This document shows positions 23,004-54,400 of a stretch of 64,000 nt of DNA, in pieces. Numbering within the stretch: position 1 is the first letter of the stretch; every line of letters begins with the position of its first letter. Both the position numbers and the translations under genes were made by a program. The notes beneath the pieces are model-generated. The model was not told where the DNA came from. It saw only the letters and a program-made list of their open reading frames with translations, and made no database searches. The stretch is from contig NC_135566.1 of NCBI RefSeq assembly GCF_964340395.1, positions 21,814,635-21,878,634 on the forward strand, read 5' to 3'. This DNA comes from Glandiceps talaboti (lineage: Eukaryota; Hemichordata; Enteropneusta; Spengelidae).

Positions 23004-25517
23004 GAACAGTTGCGGGGCAAAGTGCTAGATCTAGCACCTCGCCACTTTTTGACAAAGTGCTAGATCTAGCACATTAGCGAAAACTGACGAAGTGCTAGAT
23101 CTAGCACTTTGTCAAAAAGTGGCGAAGTGCTAGATCTAGCACTTCAACAAAGAGTGGCAAAGTGTGGCAAAGTGCTAGGTCATCGGTAAATATGTCATGT
23201 TATAACCGGTAATGGACATGTTATTACTCTCAGTGTAAAATGTTACTTCCCGTGTTTAACGACCTTAGAGTTTGATTTTCCGTATGTTTTAGTAACGTTC
23301 AGTTTTGTACTTTTTCGATGTTCTATGCGGCGAAAACTACAGCACGTGGTCGTTTCCCTTCCACTTTTCGTACTCCTTACAACGGCTTGACACCACTACC
23401 AACAACCGCAGGCCGCCATTTTGGACAGCTGTCACGTCAAATAACGCAGTCGAAACTACCAACATTTTAATTTTGTTCGGCGTGCGTCACAGACTTCAAC
23501 TATAGCACGTAATCGTTTCGGTACCACGTTTCGTACTCTGTGCTTGACACCTCTACCAACAACCGTAGACCTCCATTTTGACAACTGTTCATGTCAAATA
23601 ACGAACTCCCACACACTCGAAACTTCGAAGATTTCAGGAAGTAGAAACATTTAGTTCGGCGTGCGTCACAGACTTCATACTGCAGATTTAATGGCAGTGA
23701 CATTTGTAACATTGCATGACAAAGAAATAATATATAAAGGAAAACTGAATTTCTTGGGGGTGTGTGTGTGTGGGGGGGGGGGGGTTAACTAGTGTGTGTC
23801 TGAGATGCGAGAGTGAAGATTTTTCTTGATCGTTGAACACGAAAATAAAGTCTGGGTGTAAGTTTATACCACGTTCACTATATTTCTATTGAATAGATTC
23901 ACTTCTTTCAGTATTATCAGATCGTTAATAGATGACAAAAAATATTGCTATCGAAAACATAAGTGCGACAACATATTCGTGTGAACAATTTTAATTTTAG
24001 CCTTTCATTGCTGTTAATATTTTGATAGAAATCTATAGATAACCCGTTACTACTGTTTTGTAAATTCCATATACTTATACTGCCAACTTCTTGACTGAAA
24101 ACAATTAACGACAATAAATAATCCATGACTTCGCCAGATCTCAAGTAAATCATCACGACATTACTGTTTATCGGGATTTTTTTGCATTCCTAGACAATCA
24201 CCAACTTCAATATCGTCCCTTATGTAATTCCCGTTCGCTCAGAAATTATATCCAATGTGGGAAATAATAATAATAGCCATCGGTTATAGTTTGGTTCGGT
24301 CCAGAGGAAGTGACTTCATAATGCTACAATTAGCGTAGTGTGACGCCGAGGATCGTGGAGCAGTAATTTTTAAACGTCACTTCGTGAACTGGATTGCATA
24401 TCATTAACAAAAGTAAGAAATACAGATGACGACCGTTCGAGAAATAGCGATAGGAAATGGTTTATACGAGAAAGATTGTGGGAGCTCATAGGTAAGGTTA
24501 TGATAAGTGGGAACGACTATAGTATGTCTTAAAAGCACATCGCAAGTTAACATGGAAATTTGAATGCATCCCGAAAATAAAGTGCATATTGTCAAACTTA
24601 TCTTTTTAGAATCCAGCATGGCAGCCAAATCCAGGGTCCGGGGAAAGAAAGGGGTGTTGGTTTGTTTAAAAACAAACACAGTGACCCCCATATTGATTTT
24701 GTCATTTCAGAGAGATCAACAAAATAAAACTATCCGTTCAAACAGTTTGGAGAAATTTTAAAGATTTTATAGAATAAATGTGTCCCCACAGGCGCGCTCT
24801 ACCTCGTGTAAATCACCAGAGTTATGACATGATTTTGCACAATATTCTTGTTCTACTACTTCATAGATTAGAATGAAAATAAGCACACAGGTGATTATAC
24901 TGAAAGATGGATACTGGATAAAGATTTCAGTGATTTTCAAATTTATTTCAAGACGTTATGATTGACGCTCTAAAATAGACATGGTACAAGAAATACTGAG
25001 TGGCTAGTCCTTGTTTTCAGAGTAGATTGCAGATTCTGAAGTACAGTCCCACCCACAGGCACTCCCGAGATATGTATGATATCAGAATGTTTCTATCAGA
25101 ATACAATACAATGTCGATAATATCGATGATATTGACGTGTTTTAGCCAATTGTATATGAAAGGGGTAAAATAATACTTGTTTCTGTGATCGCGCAAGTCC
25201 ATTCACCACGAGGTATTGACAAGGCATGTTTGTAACAGAACACACAACCCCCGGGATCACAACCGTACGTACGGCAACGTGAACTTTCGACCGGCCGTTT
25301 TACTCGGCAAACATTGAACAAACTTCAGATAAATCGTGTCGTTGTTACAATCGGCCAAAGATAAGTTTTGGAGTCGATCATGCGCCACACGACCACGTAC
25401 ACGGACTACTGACATGACGCATGTATATCGATGCGAACGACCACGTTATAGCCGTTGGAGGCGCTTCGTTGTTTACAGTCCCGCACTTCGTTCCTTTCTG
25501 GCGAAGTGCTAGATCTA
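23004..25517. mobile_element. Second copy of the palindrome-ended element, right end lost
   Basis: Same left terminus and about 25 bp of the same upstream flank as the copy at 21076, so the pair arose by tandem duplication of the region. It has four palindromes on the left and breaks off within the first right-hand palindrome at the junction with the inverted duplication. About 700 bp (roughly 24250-24930) is extra relative to the first copy. Confidence 0.75.
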
Positions 25518-26455
25518 CTCAATAGCAATCAATACATGAAAATAATCAAACTGAGTCTATGTCTCTATAGCATTTCGTAGGTACATGTGCAGTTGGGGTA
25601 ATTTTTGGTGCATGCTCATGTAGGGAGGTGTCCAGAGCACTCTATAATACTATGCGACTACTATACTATGCGACTACTATAAGTAATTGAATTGCAGAAT
25701 CAAAACTTGGTGTTCAGTCATACATGCATGTATATACATGAAGTGTAACTTAAAATAGAATGGATTTACCAGCATATTGCACATATAATTGTTCCATGTA
25801 TATGATTTAATAAAAGGGTGATCACAGTAATAATTCAAACATATTCTATACAATTTCAAATAATCAAAATGCTATTTAAATGATTTGTTAATTTAAACTA
25901 AAATTTACAAATTTAAAACTTCCACAAATGTCATTCTTGGTGTATGTTTTTCTTCAAGATTAGATAAATATCTTATATCGATTCCTGTAAATGACAAAGT
26001 TGATTCAAGTTTGTGTATTACAGATAACAAGATGTAAATATTTTAAACAGGAAAATAAGATATTTATTTCCCAAATATTTCTTCTTTCAGCCATGGAAAA
26101 CACGAGTGACCTAAGGGGCGAGTCTGAAGATGATCAGTGACAAAACTCTTGGTTCATGAGTATTTTCCTTTTGATTGAAGGAAAATATGGAAGAATAACA
26201 TATTTATACCTTCTCCGGCATAATTTATGAAATATTGGCATAATTAATGGGGATTTGAAAGGTTTTGATTTGTATTTTTAGCACTTCATCCAGTGACATA
26301 GACACGGGTGGTCCAGACAGAATGATTGGGTATATCTACATTTTCTGTTTGAACACAATAATAACTTGGTTTGTACATTGTCTATAAATACATGTAGATA
26401 AGATGCAATTGTAAAAATAGCCATTGGATAGCCGAATGCGTCTCTTGAAATAGAA
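25515..26455 (-). repeat. Inverted segmental duplication, right arm
   Basis: Inverted partner of 4424-5358. It is joined at about 25517 directly to a truncated palindrome of the adjacent element and contains an extra short duplication (CTATACTATGCGACTACTAT). Confidence 0.88.
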
Positions 26456-26662
26456 ATTGAAATTTCGGCTCGTTTGAGCGAAGCGAATTAGAGCAGAAAT
26501 GTTTTCTTGTCGTTGACGTCCATTCGGAAACGATAGTTACATCTGTGATGGCTTATATGCTAATTAGATGCACCTTTATATGTGCAAGCTGAACAGAGTT
26601 CAGTCTCTCGGGCGTCTACACCTTGTACACGTACAGTTCACCCCAATTTTTTGGTTTGAGCA

Positions 26663-27121
26663 ATGCAGGGCGGATACGACAGCCAGTCCTCATTTCCGTC
26701 AGAAAACAGTACACCAGTTGCAGTTCAGCCGAGAAAGAAAGACGGCTTAGACAGTCAGACTCCACAACACTCAATGGAAGACTTACAAAGCTCTCTCGGC
26801 CAAGCAGTACGCCAAAGTTGTGAACAGCTGAGAATACAAATAAACCAAGAGATAACCTCTCTCAAGAGAGAAATAGGCCAGCAACAAGAAGCGGCACAAG
26901 ACCGTATTTGCAAACGTATAAAGGCCTCAGAAACTTTTTCTTATAAGAAGAAAGGAAACGGAGACCAGGCGAAGTTCAATGCAAAACTTGCTGAGAAACT
27001 GGACATGGCCGAAACAAACCTACAAGAAAACAAGCTCCAACAGTTGGCTCAGGACCTGAAGGAAGGTATGGAAATAATCGAACATCGACAGAAGTTAATA
27101 AAAATGCCGCCAATGGCGCTG
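26663..27121 (+). pseudogene. Retroelement Gag-like protein, N-terminal part
   Basis: Opens at ATG 26663 for 153 codons: a polar Gln/Ser-rich head, then coiled coil with LKREIGQQQEA and NLQENKLQQLAQDLKEGM, ending in a helix (IIEHRQKLIK). This layout is seen in Gag-type ORFs of DIRS-like and related retroelements of marine invertebrates. It stops where a 1.4-kb repeat has inserted. The remainder resumes near 28530. Family assignment is from memory. Confidence 0.55.
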
Positions 27122-28423
27122 TAGCACAACTGTAGTTTTTAAAAATGTTTATCCATATGCTAGTCTATGCTAACAATAGGTGTTTATTTGCTGAATAACT
27201 ATCCAGTTGCCTATCCAACCATGTTGCTATCTTTACGATAAATGCTATCATTTGGCTGTTGCTATGGGCGTGGTCATGTTGTTAGATATATTTGCATACA
27301 TTTGTGTATGTTTTTGTTCACTTGTGTATGAATTCCTGATATTGTCTTTGCAATATACGTGATCATTTGGCTGTTGCTATGGGCGTGGTCTTGTTGCTAG
27401 GAAAATTTACATACATTTTTTGAATGTTTATTCAATTGTCTATTAAACCCTGTTGTTATCTTTGTGAAATACACCACCGTTTGGCTGTTGCTATGGGCGT
27501 GGTCATGGTTACTAGGGTATTTGCATACATTTTTTGAATGTTAATTCATCTGTCTTTCTATTCGTGTTGTTATCTTTGCAATATACGTGATTATTTGGCT
27601 GTTGTTATGGGCGTGGTCTTGTTGCTATGCAAATTTACATACATTTTTTGGATGTTTATTCAATTATCCATTAAACCCTGTTGTTATCTTTGTGAAATAC
27701 ACCACCGTTTGGCTGTTGCTATGGGCGTGGTCATGGTTGCTAGGGTATTTGCATACATTTTTTGAATGTTTACTCACTTGCTTACCAGATGATGTTGTTA
27801 TTTGACCAAAATATACTGCCATTTGGTTGTTGCTAAGGGCGTGGTCATGGTCGCTAGGGCCAATTTTGTCAAAATGTTTTTAAGAAAATCTGCAGAATAA
27901 CAGTTTCAGAAACATCTCGCCAAGTTTCAGACTAATTGACCAAGTACTTTTTGAGATATAAGTTTTTGACCAAAAATGAACATTTTTACACCTAATTTGC
28001 ATATCACTCATGGAATCATGGTAAGCTTAATATTTCTTCGTCCATACATCCCTAGATACATTCCCATTAAATTTCAGCCCAATCTGCTCAGTAGTTTTAG
28101 AATTATAGATTTTTAACCAAAAAGACACATTTTTAGCCCTAATTTGCATATCACTGATGGAATCATCCCGTCATGAACAAATCTTACTTTACACCACCTT
28201 AAGAATGTTCCCACCAAATTTCGCACCAATCTGCCCAGTAGTTTCTGAGTTTAAGTTTTTTGACCAAAAATCACATTTTTTGACCCAAATCACACACCTG
28301 TGATGCGATCATTTTGATTTGAACAATTTCCCAACTAGACACCCAAAGTAATGGACCCACCAAATATCGTGGCAATCGGTTCAGCGGTTTTTGACTTTAA
28401 GTTGTTTACACACACACACACAT

Positions 28424-28470
<47 letters not shown>

Positions 28471-28522
28471 GACAGACGCCGGGCGATCCCTATAGCACTA
28501 CTGAACAAGTTCAGTTGTGCTA
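27122..28522 (+). mobile_element. Dispersed TIR repeat, 1.4 kb, splitting the Gag pseudogene
   Basis: Ends TAGCACAACTG (27122) and CAGTTGTGCTA (28512-28522) are inverted. The interior carries five to six units around TTTGGCTGTTGCTATGGGCG and then TTTTTTGACCAAAAAT blocks with a CA microsatellite. Relatives occur at 41578-42362, 43862-44222, 45125-45275, 53955-54055 and 56205-56435. Exact ends are uncertain by about 20 bp because flanking bases (TAAAAATRGC) recur at 43728-43738. Confidence 0.65.
28408..28466. repeat. (CA)n microsatellite inside the dispersed repeat
   Basis: Follows TTTGACTTTAAGTTGTTTAC, the same lead-in sequence as the CA tracts at 43989 and 45203. Confidence 0.95.
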
Positions 28523-28526
28523 AAAA

Positions 28527-29092
28527 TGGCAAACTGCTTACGAGTACGGTTGGGCAGTAGTACAGGAGTACGAGGCAGACGAGCTGGCAGACAGTAGCGG
28601 AGACGAAAAGAAAATACAGCGTGCAGAATATCAAGCGATGCGGAGACGACAAAATTATCAGCGTGTTCGGCGTAATAGACAGAGCAGATACGACACAGAT
28701 ACCTACAAACAGGCCGAAACTAGAGATGGCAGACGTGGCAATATGTCAAGACGTCGTACAGCCGGGCCAAACGACTTGTGCTTTGCCTGTGGCAAAGTTG
28801 GACACTGGCGACAGGATTGCAAAGAAATTGCTGCCAAGTTTGAAAGATAAGTATGTTAATTTCAAGTCACTTGACAAGCAGTGTAGTTGTTTTCCAATTC
28901 CCAGTCCCAAGGTAGTATGCCAGAATACGAATATTTTTCAAGTTTCACACCATTTGGTTAAGTCATTTGATTGTCCTGTTTCTAGTCAAACAAATTTGTT
29001 AGAACGCACTCAAACAACTAGAGGTAGAGCAATTGCTCCTCAAGTTAGCAGTGTCACAGGTACAACAGTTCGCGGAAGACTTATAGGAAAGG
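28527..29092 (+). pseudogene. Retroelement Gag-like protein, C-terminal part with CCHC zinc knuckle
   Basis: In one frame EYGWAVVQEYEADELA leads to an Arg-rich basic stretch and C-F-A-C-x4-H-x4-C, a CCHC knuckle (28779-28820) of the nucleic-acid-binding type, then a stop at 28848. A frameshifted continuation resembles the linker before the enzymatic part. The sequence then runs into a 36-bp tandem array, so any polymerase or recombinase is gone. Confidence 0.6.
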
Positions 29093-29149
29093 GGGTAACC
29101 TTAGTTGGTCTGGAAGAACGCTTTGAGCACCCTTTCGAACATCCCATGA

Positions 29150-29679
29150 ATATTGTGGTCTATAGCTAATGAACCATATATATGCAAAACTTGAACCATA
29201 CCTAATGAACCGTATGTATGCAATACTTGGTCTATAGCAAATGAACCACATGTATGCAAAATTTGGTCTATAGCTAATGAACCATATATATGCAAAACTT
29301 GGTCCATACCTAATGAACCATATGTATGCAAAACTTGGTCTATAGCTAATGAACCACAGGTATGCAAAATGTAGTCTATAGCTAATGAACCATACGTATG
29401 CAAAACTTGGTCTATAGCTAATGAACCGTAATCCAAAATTTGATGTATAGCTAATGAACCATATCTATGCAAAACTTGGTCTATAGCTAATGAACCATAT
29501 GTTTGCAAAACTTGGTATATAACTAATGAACCACATGTATGCAAAATGTGGTCTATAGCTAATGAACTATATATATGCAAAACTTGGTCTATAGCTAATA
29601 GAAAAAACTTGGCTATAGGTAATGAAATATGTATGCAATAAGCTCTATAGCTGATGAACCATATGTATGCAATACTGGG

Positions 29680-29680
<1 letters not shown>
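29150..29680. repeat. 36-bp tandem array
   Basis: About 14 degenerate units of GGTCTATAGCTAATGAACCA plus TATGTATGCAAAACTT. The long minus-strand ORF over it reads the repeat. Confidence 0.92.
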
Positions 29681-29731
<51 letters not shown>

Positions 29732-29732
29732 C
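29681..29732. repeat. (AC)n microsatellite
   Basis: About 24 AC units directly following the 36-bp array. Confidence 0.95.
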
Positions 29733-29879
29733 ACATGCATACAGACGGATCACAGATACTGCACCATGCCTATACATGGGCATTGGTGAAGCTTATATCT
29801 TGTGGAGTCTTAAAGTCATGAAGTGTGTCGGTGGGGCTTATTTCATAGTTCGTAATGATTGGCCATTCATATCGTGATG

Positions 29880-31370
29880 CATTACTTCAATCAGACTGAG
29901 ACCGTTTATTTATTATTTTAAAATCATTTTCCTTTGCTGAGTCACTGTTTTCAGCTGGAATGGAGTACATTTTCGTGATGAAGGATGGAGTACACCCCGG
30001 AAGTAAACTTTCAAGTTCATGGGGATGGAATACATTGATTAACATCACAGAAGCTTAATGAGGACACAGGAGTTGTTTTTTTTATAACCATGGGAGTATT
30101 TAATTTGGCATGCATATGTATGCTATAGTGTGTTGTCCTTGCACCAAATGTGATAGAAATCGGTTCTTCAGTCATGTCCAAGTAATGGTTCTGGACATGA
30201 AAAAAATCATTAAAAAATGGCCGCCCGGTGGCCATATTGGGTCATATCAAGACATAAATTGACTTGCATATTTGTCCTTATACCAACTTTGAATGAGATC
30301 TGTTCAGGTATGTCTGCATAATGGCTTTGAACATGAAAAATTTGCAACAGAATGGCCGTCTAGCAACCATATTGGATTGTATCACAAAATATATTATGGT
30401 GCATATGTATGTCATAGTGCGTTGTCCTTGTACCAAGCTTGAGATAAATTGGTCCGGTCATTTCCAAGAAATAGCTCCTGACACATGCATGGATGCACGG
30501 ACGCATGGAACCCAATCTATAAGCCCCCATGGACTTTGTCTGGTGGGGGCTAAAAATCTACTCCCATGAAATAACCAGATTCAAACTGAATGCCTCTGGT
30601 AAGGGAGTGATCAGTTTTTATGGTCAGGGATGGGCCAGGCCGGTGATTTTTTGTTCATGCTGAACTTAAAAATGTGTGCCCTGTTATTCATCTACAAGAC
30701 AAACCACCACCTCTGAGAAATAAAAAAACACACTCCCCCCCCATCTGTTGACAAGAAACATTTTTCTTGTTCTTGCAAAAGACACTCTATTCTCAAAGCA
30801 TAATACCGCACACTGCATAGTTAATTTTACATGTTACAGTTTCAGCAATTTTAAGGGTATCTGATAAATTGCTAACCAAAATCTATTGTTTCACATGTAT
30901 AAAGCTCTTTAGATAGGAACCCTATGAGAAGTATGATTGTCTGTTAATTCACTGATATACAAACTATTCATGGTTTAATAACCAAAAGTTGTTGGATATA
31001 TCTCTTAGATTGAGTGAACTTTTAACTGGTAGATTAATCCAGCTAATTATCAAGTCCAATATTATAAATGGAGTTAATATACTTGTAAACCCATGTCAAT
31101 AACTGTCAATGCATGTACACACACTGACCAGTTTGCACTCTTCAAGGCACTTGTTTGTCCTGTTCACAACTGTTCAATTTAATCATGCAACTGACTCAAA
31201 ACCCCCCTCCTTTCATTGACCAAACTGCCAATGTTAACGAAAATGTTTTGAACAGGTTTTGAATATTGAAATTTGAAATAATTTATCAGTCTTATATTAA
31301 ACTGAAGCACACATTGTCATCCAATAACTCCTTCCTGAGTGAAACACTGAGTTGTTGTCTGTTTTGCTTG
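29880..31370. other. Intergenic stretch with one dispersed-repeat copy
   Basis: 30060-30560 resembles the repeat at 10140-10490 (rounds of GCATATGTATGTCATAGTG / AAATCGGTTC, ending GGTGGGGGCTAAAAAT). The remainder holds no gene I can support. It lies downstream of the ASPDH stop and should include its 3' UTR; no polyadenylation site was chosen. Confidence 0.5.
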
Positions 31371-31379
31371 GCAAAGGAA

Positions 31380-50637
<19,258 letters not shown>

Positions 50638-50978
50638 TTCGTATGATACGCTGAGACTGGCGGTATTAGACAAAGCACGTTATTTAAGAGCTATTACATA
50701 TACAGCAGGCAGGGAATCCCACAGTCAGGAAACCCCTGTCCTCCATTTGGGAAACTATGACGTCAGAGATAGCGCTGCGTCAACCATTACAAAGGTGGCA
50801 ATTTCTGCAGATCGTTTGTTCTATATCCCAAACTTCAATCGAATTTTGTCCGAAAAGATATAGAAAGATCGACTATATATTCTTTTGAATTCATTGTTTT
50901 GGCTTCTATAGTTATCTAAGTAGATTACTGACCGTCCAAAGTATATACAGAATATAACTTGTCGAACGAGGCTAATGC

Positions 50979-50990
50979 CGCGCATGCGTT
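50979..50990. promoter_or_regulatory. NRF1-like site
   Basis: CGCGCATGCGTT differs slightly from the palindromic NRF1 consensus (GCGCATGCGC). Such sites are common in TATA-less bidirectional promoters. Motif match only. Confidence 0.4.
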
Positions 50991-50995
50991 ATTTG

Positions 50996-51010
50996 GTTGC
51001 TACGAGTAAC
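50996..51010 (+). promoter_or_regulatory. RFX X-box motif
   Basis: GTTGCT-ACG-AGTAAC fits the X-box consensus RYYNYY-N(1-3)-RRNRAC at every position, with a 3-base spacer. It lies 275 bp before the DRC2 ATG. RFX factors with FOXJ1 drive motile-cilia genes in animals, so it most likely serves DRC2. Confidence 0.65.
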
Positions 51011-51284
51011 AAGGAAAACTGAGGATTGTGATCTGCCACTACCTTGTTTATCAAGCATACACGTTATAGATTCTACCACCTCTGACAAGTAAACCCAACA
51101 GGTTGGTTCTGCTATGCTCTCTGTATATTTTTTTTGAATAATATTGAATCTATAGCGTGCTTTGAAATGCGTTGCTAGTGATATGAGGGTAACTAAGACG
51201 GTGCCTTTTAATTTTGTGCCCCGAAGCGCAAGCGGGGTTGGTGTCTAGCGAAACACCTTATCATGTACGTATATTGTTTCAGCC

Positions 51285-51443
51285 ATGGCGCCCAAGAAGA
51301 AGAAGGGAGGCAAGAAATCTGGCAAGAAAAGCAAATTGGCAAAGATGACAGAAGAAGAAAGAATATTGTATTTAGAACAGAAAATGCTGGCTGAAGAAGA
51401 AATGAAGAAAAAGAAAGAAGATATGTTGACACAGTTTCTAAAG
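51285..51443 (+). CDS. DRC2: DRC2 coding exon 1
   Basis: 53 codons, phase 0, donor GTAAAT. Lysine/glycine-rich head, then [17 protein letters not shown] and QFLK. Confidence 0.94.
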
Positions 51444-54400
51444 GTAAATAAATTTGGCAGACTACAGAAATGTAGTTTTGTATTTTTGGTGGTTCTATTA
51501 GTATTAGCGGTTACATTTCATCGGAATTTGATTTAATTTTGTTTATTTCAGCACAGAAAATCAATATTCAGAAAACAATTACAACAGATCATATATACAT
51601 TATTATGCTGGGATAACACAGAAAAGTTAAAAACTTATTTCCACTGTGGTACGTCACATATCGAACAGACAAATTTAAATCAAACTCACATGAGACAAAA
51701 CAAGTAACACACGAATCAGTAAAAAAGGTCATTCTTTGCACATCGATCCATTAAATCATAAAATACCCTTTCAACCTGAAGAGTACATGTGTAAGTACTA
51801 GAAGTTGTGCCGAGTATTAAAGTGTACAGTACTTGGCACTTTCTGTATAAACAAAACTATTTTGATGAAACCAAGTCCTGTCTGGAATGACCTGATCCTT
51901 ATATACATGACTGTTAAAAACAAATCGGAAACTTTGTATGTCTTAAAAGTTAGTCATAGCTAGATGGAAGTAGGTGCTCTGAGGCTTCCAACACATCTTC
52001 ACCCCACTCTGTGGAGACATGTCAGAACCCTCAAAGTGCATATTTCCAGAGCTAGTCTAGTCATGAATAATAACGCATTAACAGGGTGATAGCATCAGTG
52101 AATTGAGTCAGTAACTTTTTTGTCGGTATGTATGCATGAACTTATTCTTGGGTTCAACTTTTAAAGAGACATGTTTATCACCCTGTTTTTGAAATTGGTG
52201 GGTGGGGTGGGGAGATTGTGTTTTGGATTTTGATGGAAGAAAAATCCATTTTTCTACAGTTGAATGACCTGTCTGAACTGTGGTATTTGTTCTTGTCCCT
52301 GTTCCTTACCTATATTCTTCAATATTACTTCACCTAGAGTGATCAATGTTCAAAGATAATACATATACTACATCATGTTTCACACTAGTTACAGAACATG
52401 TCAAGTAAATTCTTCGGTGTTTCACATTCAGTGGTCAGTGCTTCACATATAGAGCACTGTGAGGTAAAAGTTGAAAGTTTCGTAATGGTAATCTTAATAA
52501 ATATTTTATAAAAGAAGTAAATCTATATTGTTGTACTCTTCAGTATGAAAGGATTAATATGCATTGTATACTACGTGTTATCAACATTACAAATCACCAC
52601 ATCTCATGATCAGATTCCAGTTTCTATTATACATAGTAGGTATGAGCACCTAAAGTTCTCTAACATACCAGTGACTTTACTATATCTGCAATAGTAGTGC
52701 CACTATACCAATGTTATAAACATTAAATGGTCCATTTTTATTTGTCATGTGAAAGTCATTTAAAACTAATTATCTTTAGCTTCTCAAAGTTATTAAATGT
52801 TACCTTAAATGAATAACCTAAAAATTGTCTTAATAGCATCAAAGAAGCTTCTAGATCTGCTAGGGGAGAACCCCTAGGGCTACCTCACCCCCAGCAGCCA
52901 CTCATGCAGTCGCCAACAATGGGATGCACCAACAGTGTGCCCTCTAAGCCAATTTGATGTACCACTGACACACCAAAATTTGATGTTTCCTATCTCTTAC
53001 TATGTGGTAACTCACAAGAAATGCCAGGTTCTGTCATACTGACCCACAACCAATAAAATGCCAGTTTCTGTCATACTGACCCACAACCAACAAAATGTCA
53101 GGTTCTGTCATACTGACCCACAACCAATAAAATTTGGCTATATCACTAGAGGACACACAGTGCACCAATCTTTTTATTGTCATGATGTTATTAAACTTTT
53201 CTTAAACATTTTAATGCTATATGTATGTATAAAGATTAATTTCAACTTTTAGATATTACAGTCTTTTAAAGTTAAGATGTGAAATTATTGCCAGGATAGT
53301 CTACAAAATCCCTAAAAGACTGTTAAAGTAAAGAAACTCTCCAAATCTCCCCTACCAATGATACTACCATCAGATGTGCTGACCATTTCATTTTCTATAA
53401 TAATGCCATTTAACTTCTTTAATCTGAACATATTTCAACCCTTTGTTGAATTTGTTCTTCCCCCTACCTCTTACTGTCAAGATGCTATTAATTTTTTTTT
53501 TAAATATAAAAATATTTACATGTAGCTGCTAATTACATGTTTGTGCTGTCTTGCAAAGCTTGGAAACTGTACCTGAAAGGGTCTGAAAAGCCTAAAAATT
53601 GGCTAAAAAGTAAAAACCTTCTAGGCTTATAGGGGAGACCCCCTAGTACCCCATGAGAAGTGGACATATCTCCATCTCAAATCCTCTTCCCCATACCTTA
53701 TACTGTCAAGATGCCATTAAACGTTTAAAACAAATATTTTGACCCTATGTAGTTGCTAATTATACATGTACATGTTGGTACTGTCTCATAAAGCTTGGAA
53801 TTTATTGCCATGAAATGGTCTGAAATAGCTTTAAAATTGTCTTTAAGTGTCAAAAAACCTCCAGAGCCTTAGCCTCCTAGGACCCAATGAAAGATGTACA
53901 TATTCCCATCTCAAACTTTCCCCTACCTTTCACTGTGAAGATGTTATTAAACTCCTTATAGCACAACTGAACTGATAATGTTCAGTAGTGTCATAGGCAT
54001 GGTGCAAAGATAACAACAGGGATTCTTAGACAAGTGAACAAAAATTTTGTTTTAATAGTTGCTAATTTAGTATGGTGGTATCTAATATTTAGTATTTGCA
54101 AGACATAGTCAAGCAGCCCACTGTGAGTCATGATCCAATATCTTTCAGAGTTTCATGTAAATAAGATACATGGGTAGATTTTTCGTTGGCCTGACAGAAA
54201 AATGTACCAACCCCCAGGCCAGAGAAACTGACAAGTACTTTCAGTACCTTAGCATAACATAACATATTAAGACTCTTTACATCAATCAGCACACTGTAAA
54301 AAGACTCATTAAAAATGAATCACAAGCAAAAATTTGTCAAAGAAAATAACCGTTCTTGAAACTATACAGTTTCCATACATGTATACATATTGTAATTATC

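Larger units (their letters stand above)
50638..51284. promoter_or_regulatory. Divergent promoter interval between ASPDH and DRC2
   Basis: The two start codons point away from each other across 647 bp. The centre (about 50970-51010) is more GC-rich than its surroundings and holds an NRF1-like CGCGCATGCG core and an RFX X-box. A FOX-like GTAAAC lies at about 51087. No TATA box stands out. Sharing of one bidirectional promoter is inferred from geometry. Confidence 0.6.

Noticed and set aside
29101-29736. 211-codon minus-strand ORF
   Set aside because: Reads the 36-bp tandem array and the AC microsatellite (YGSLAIDQVLH repeats).
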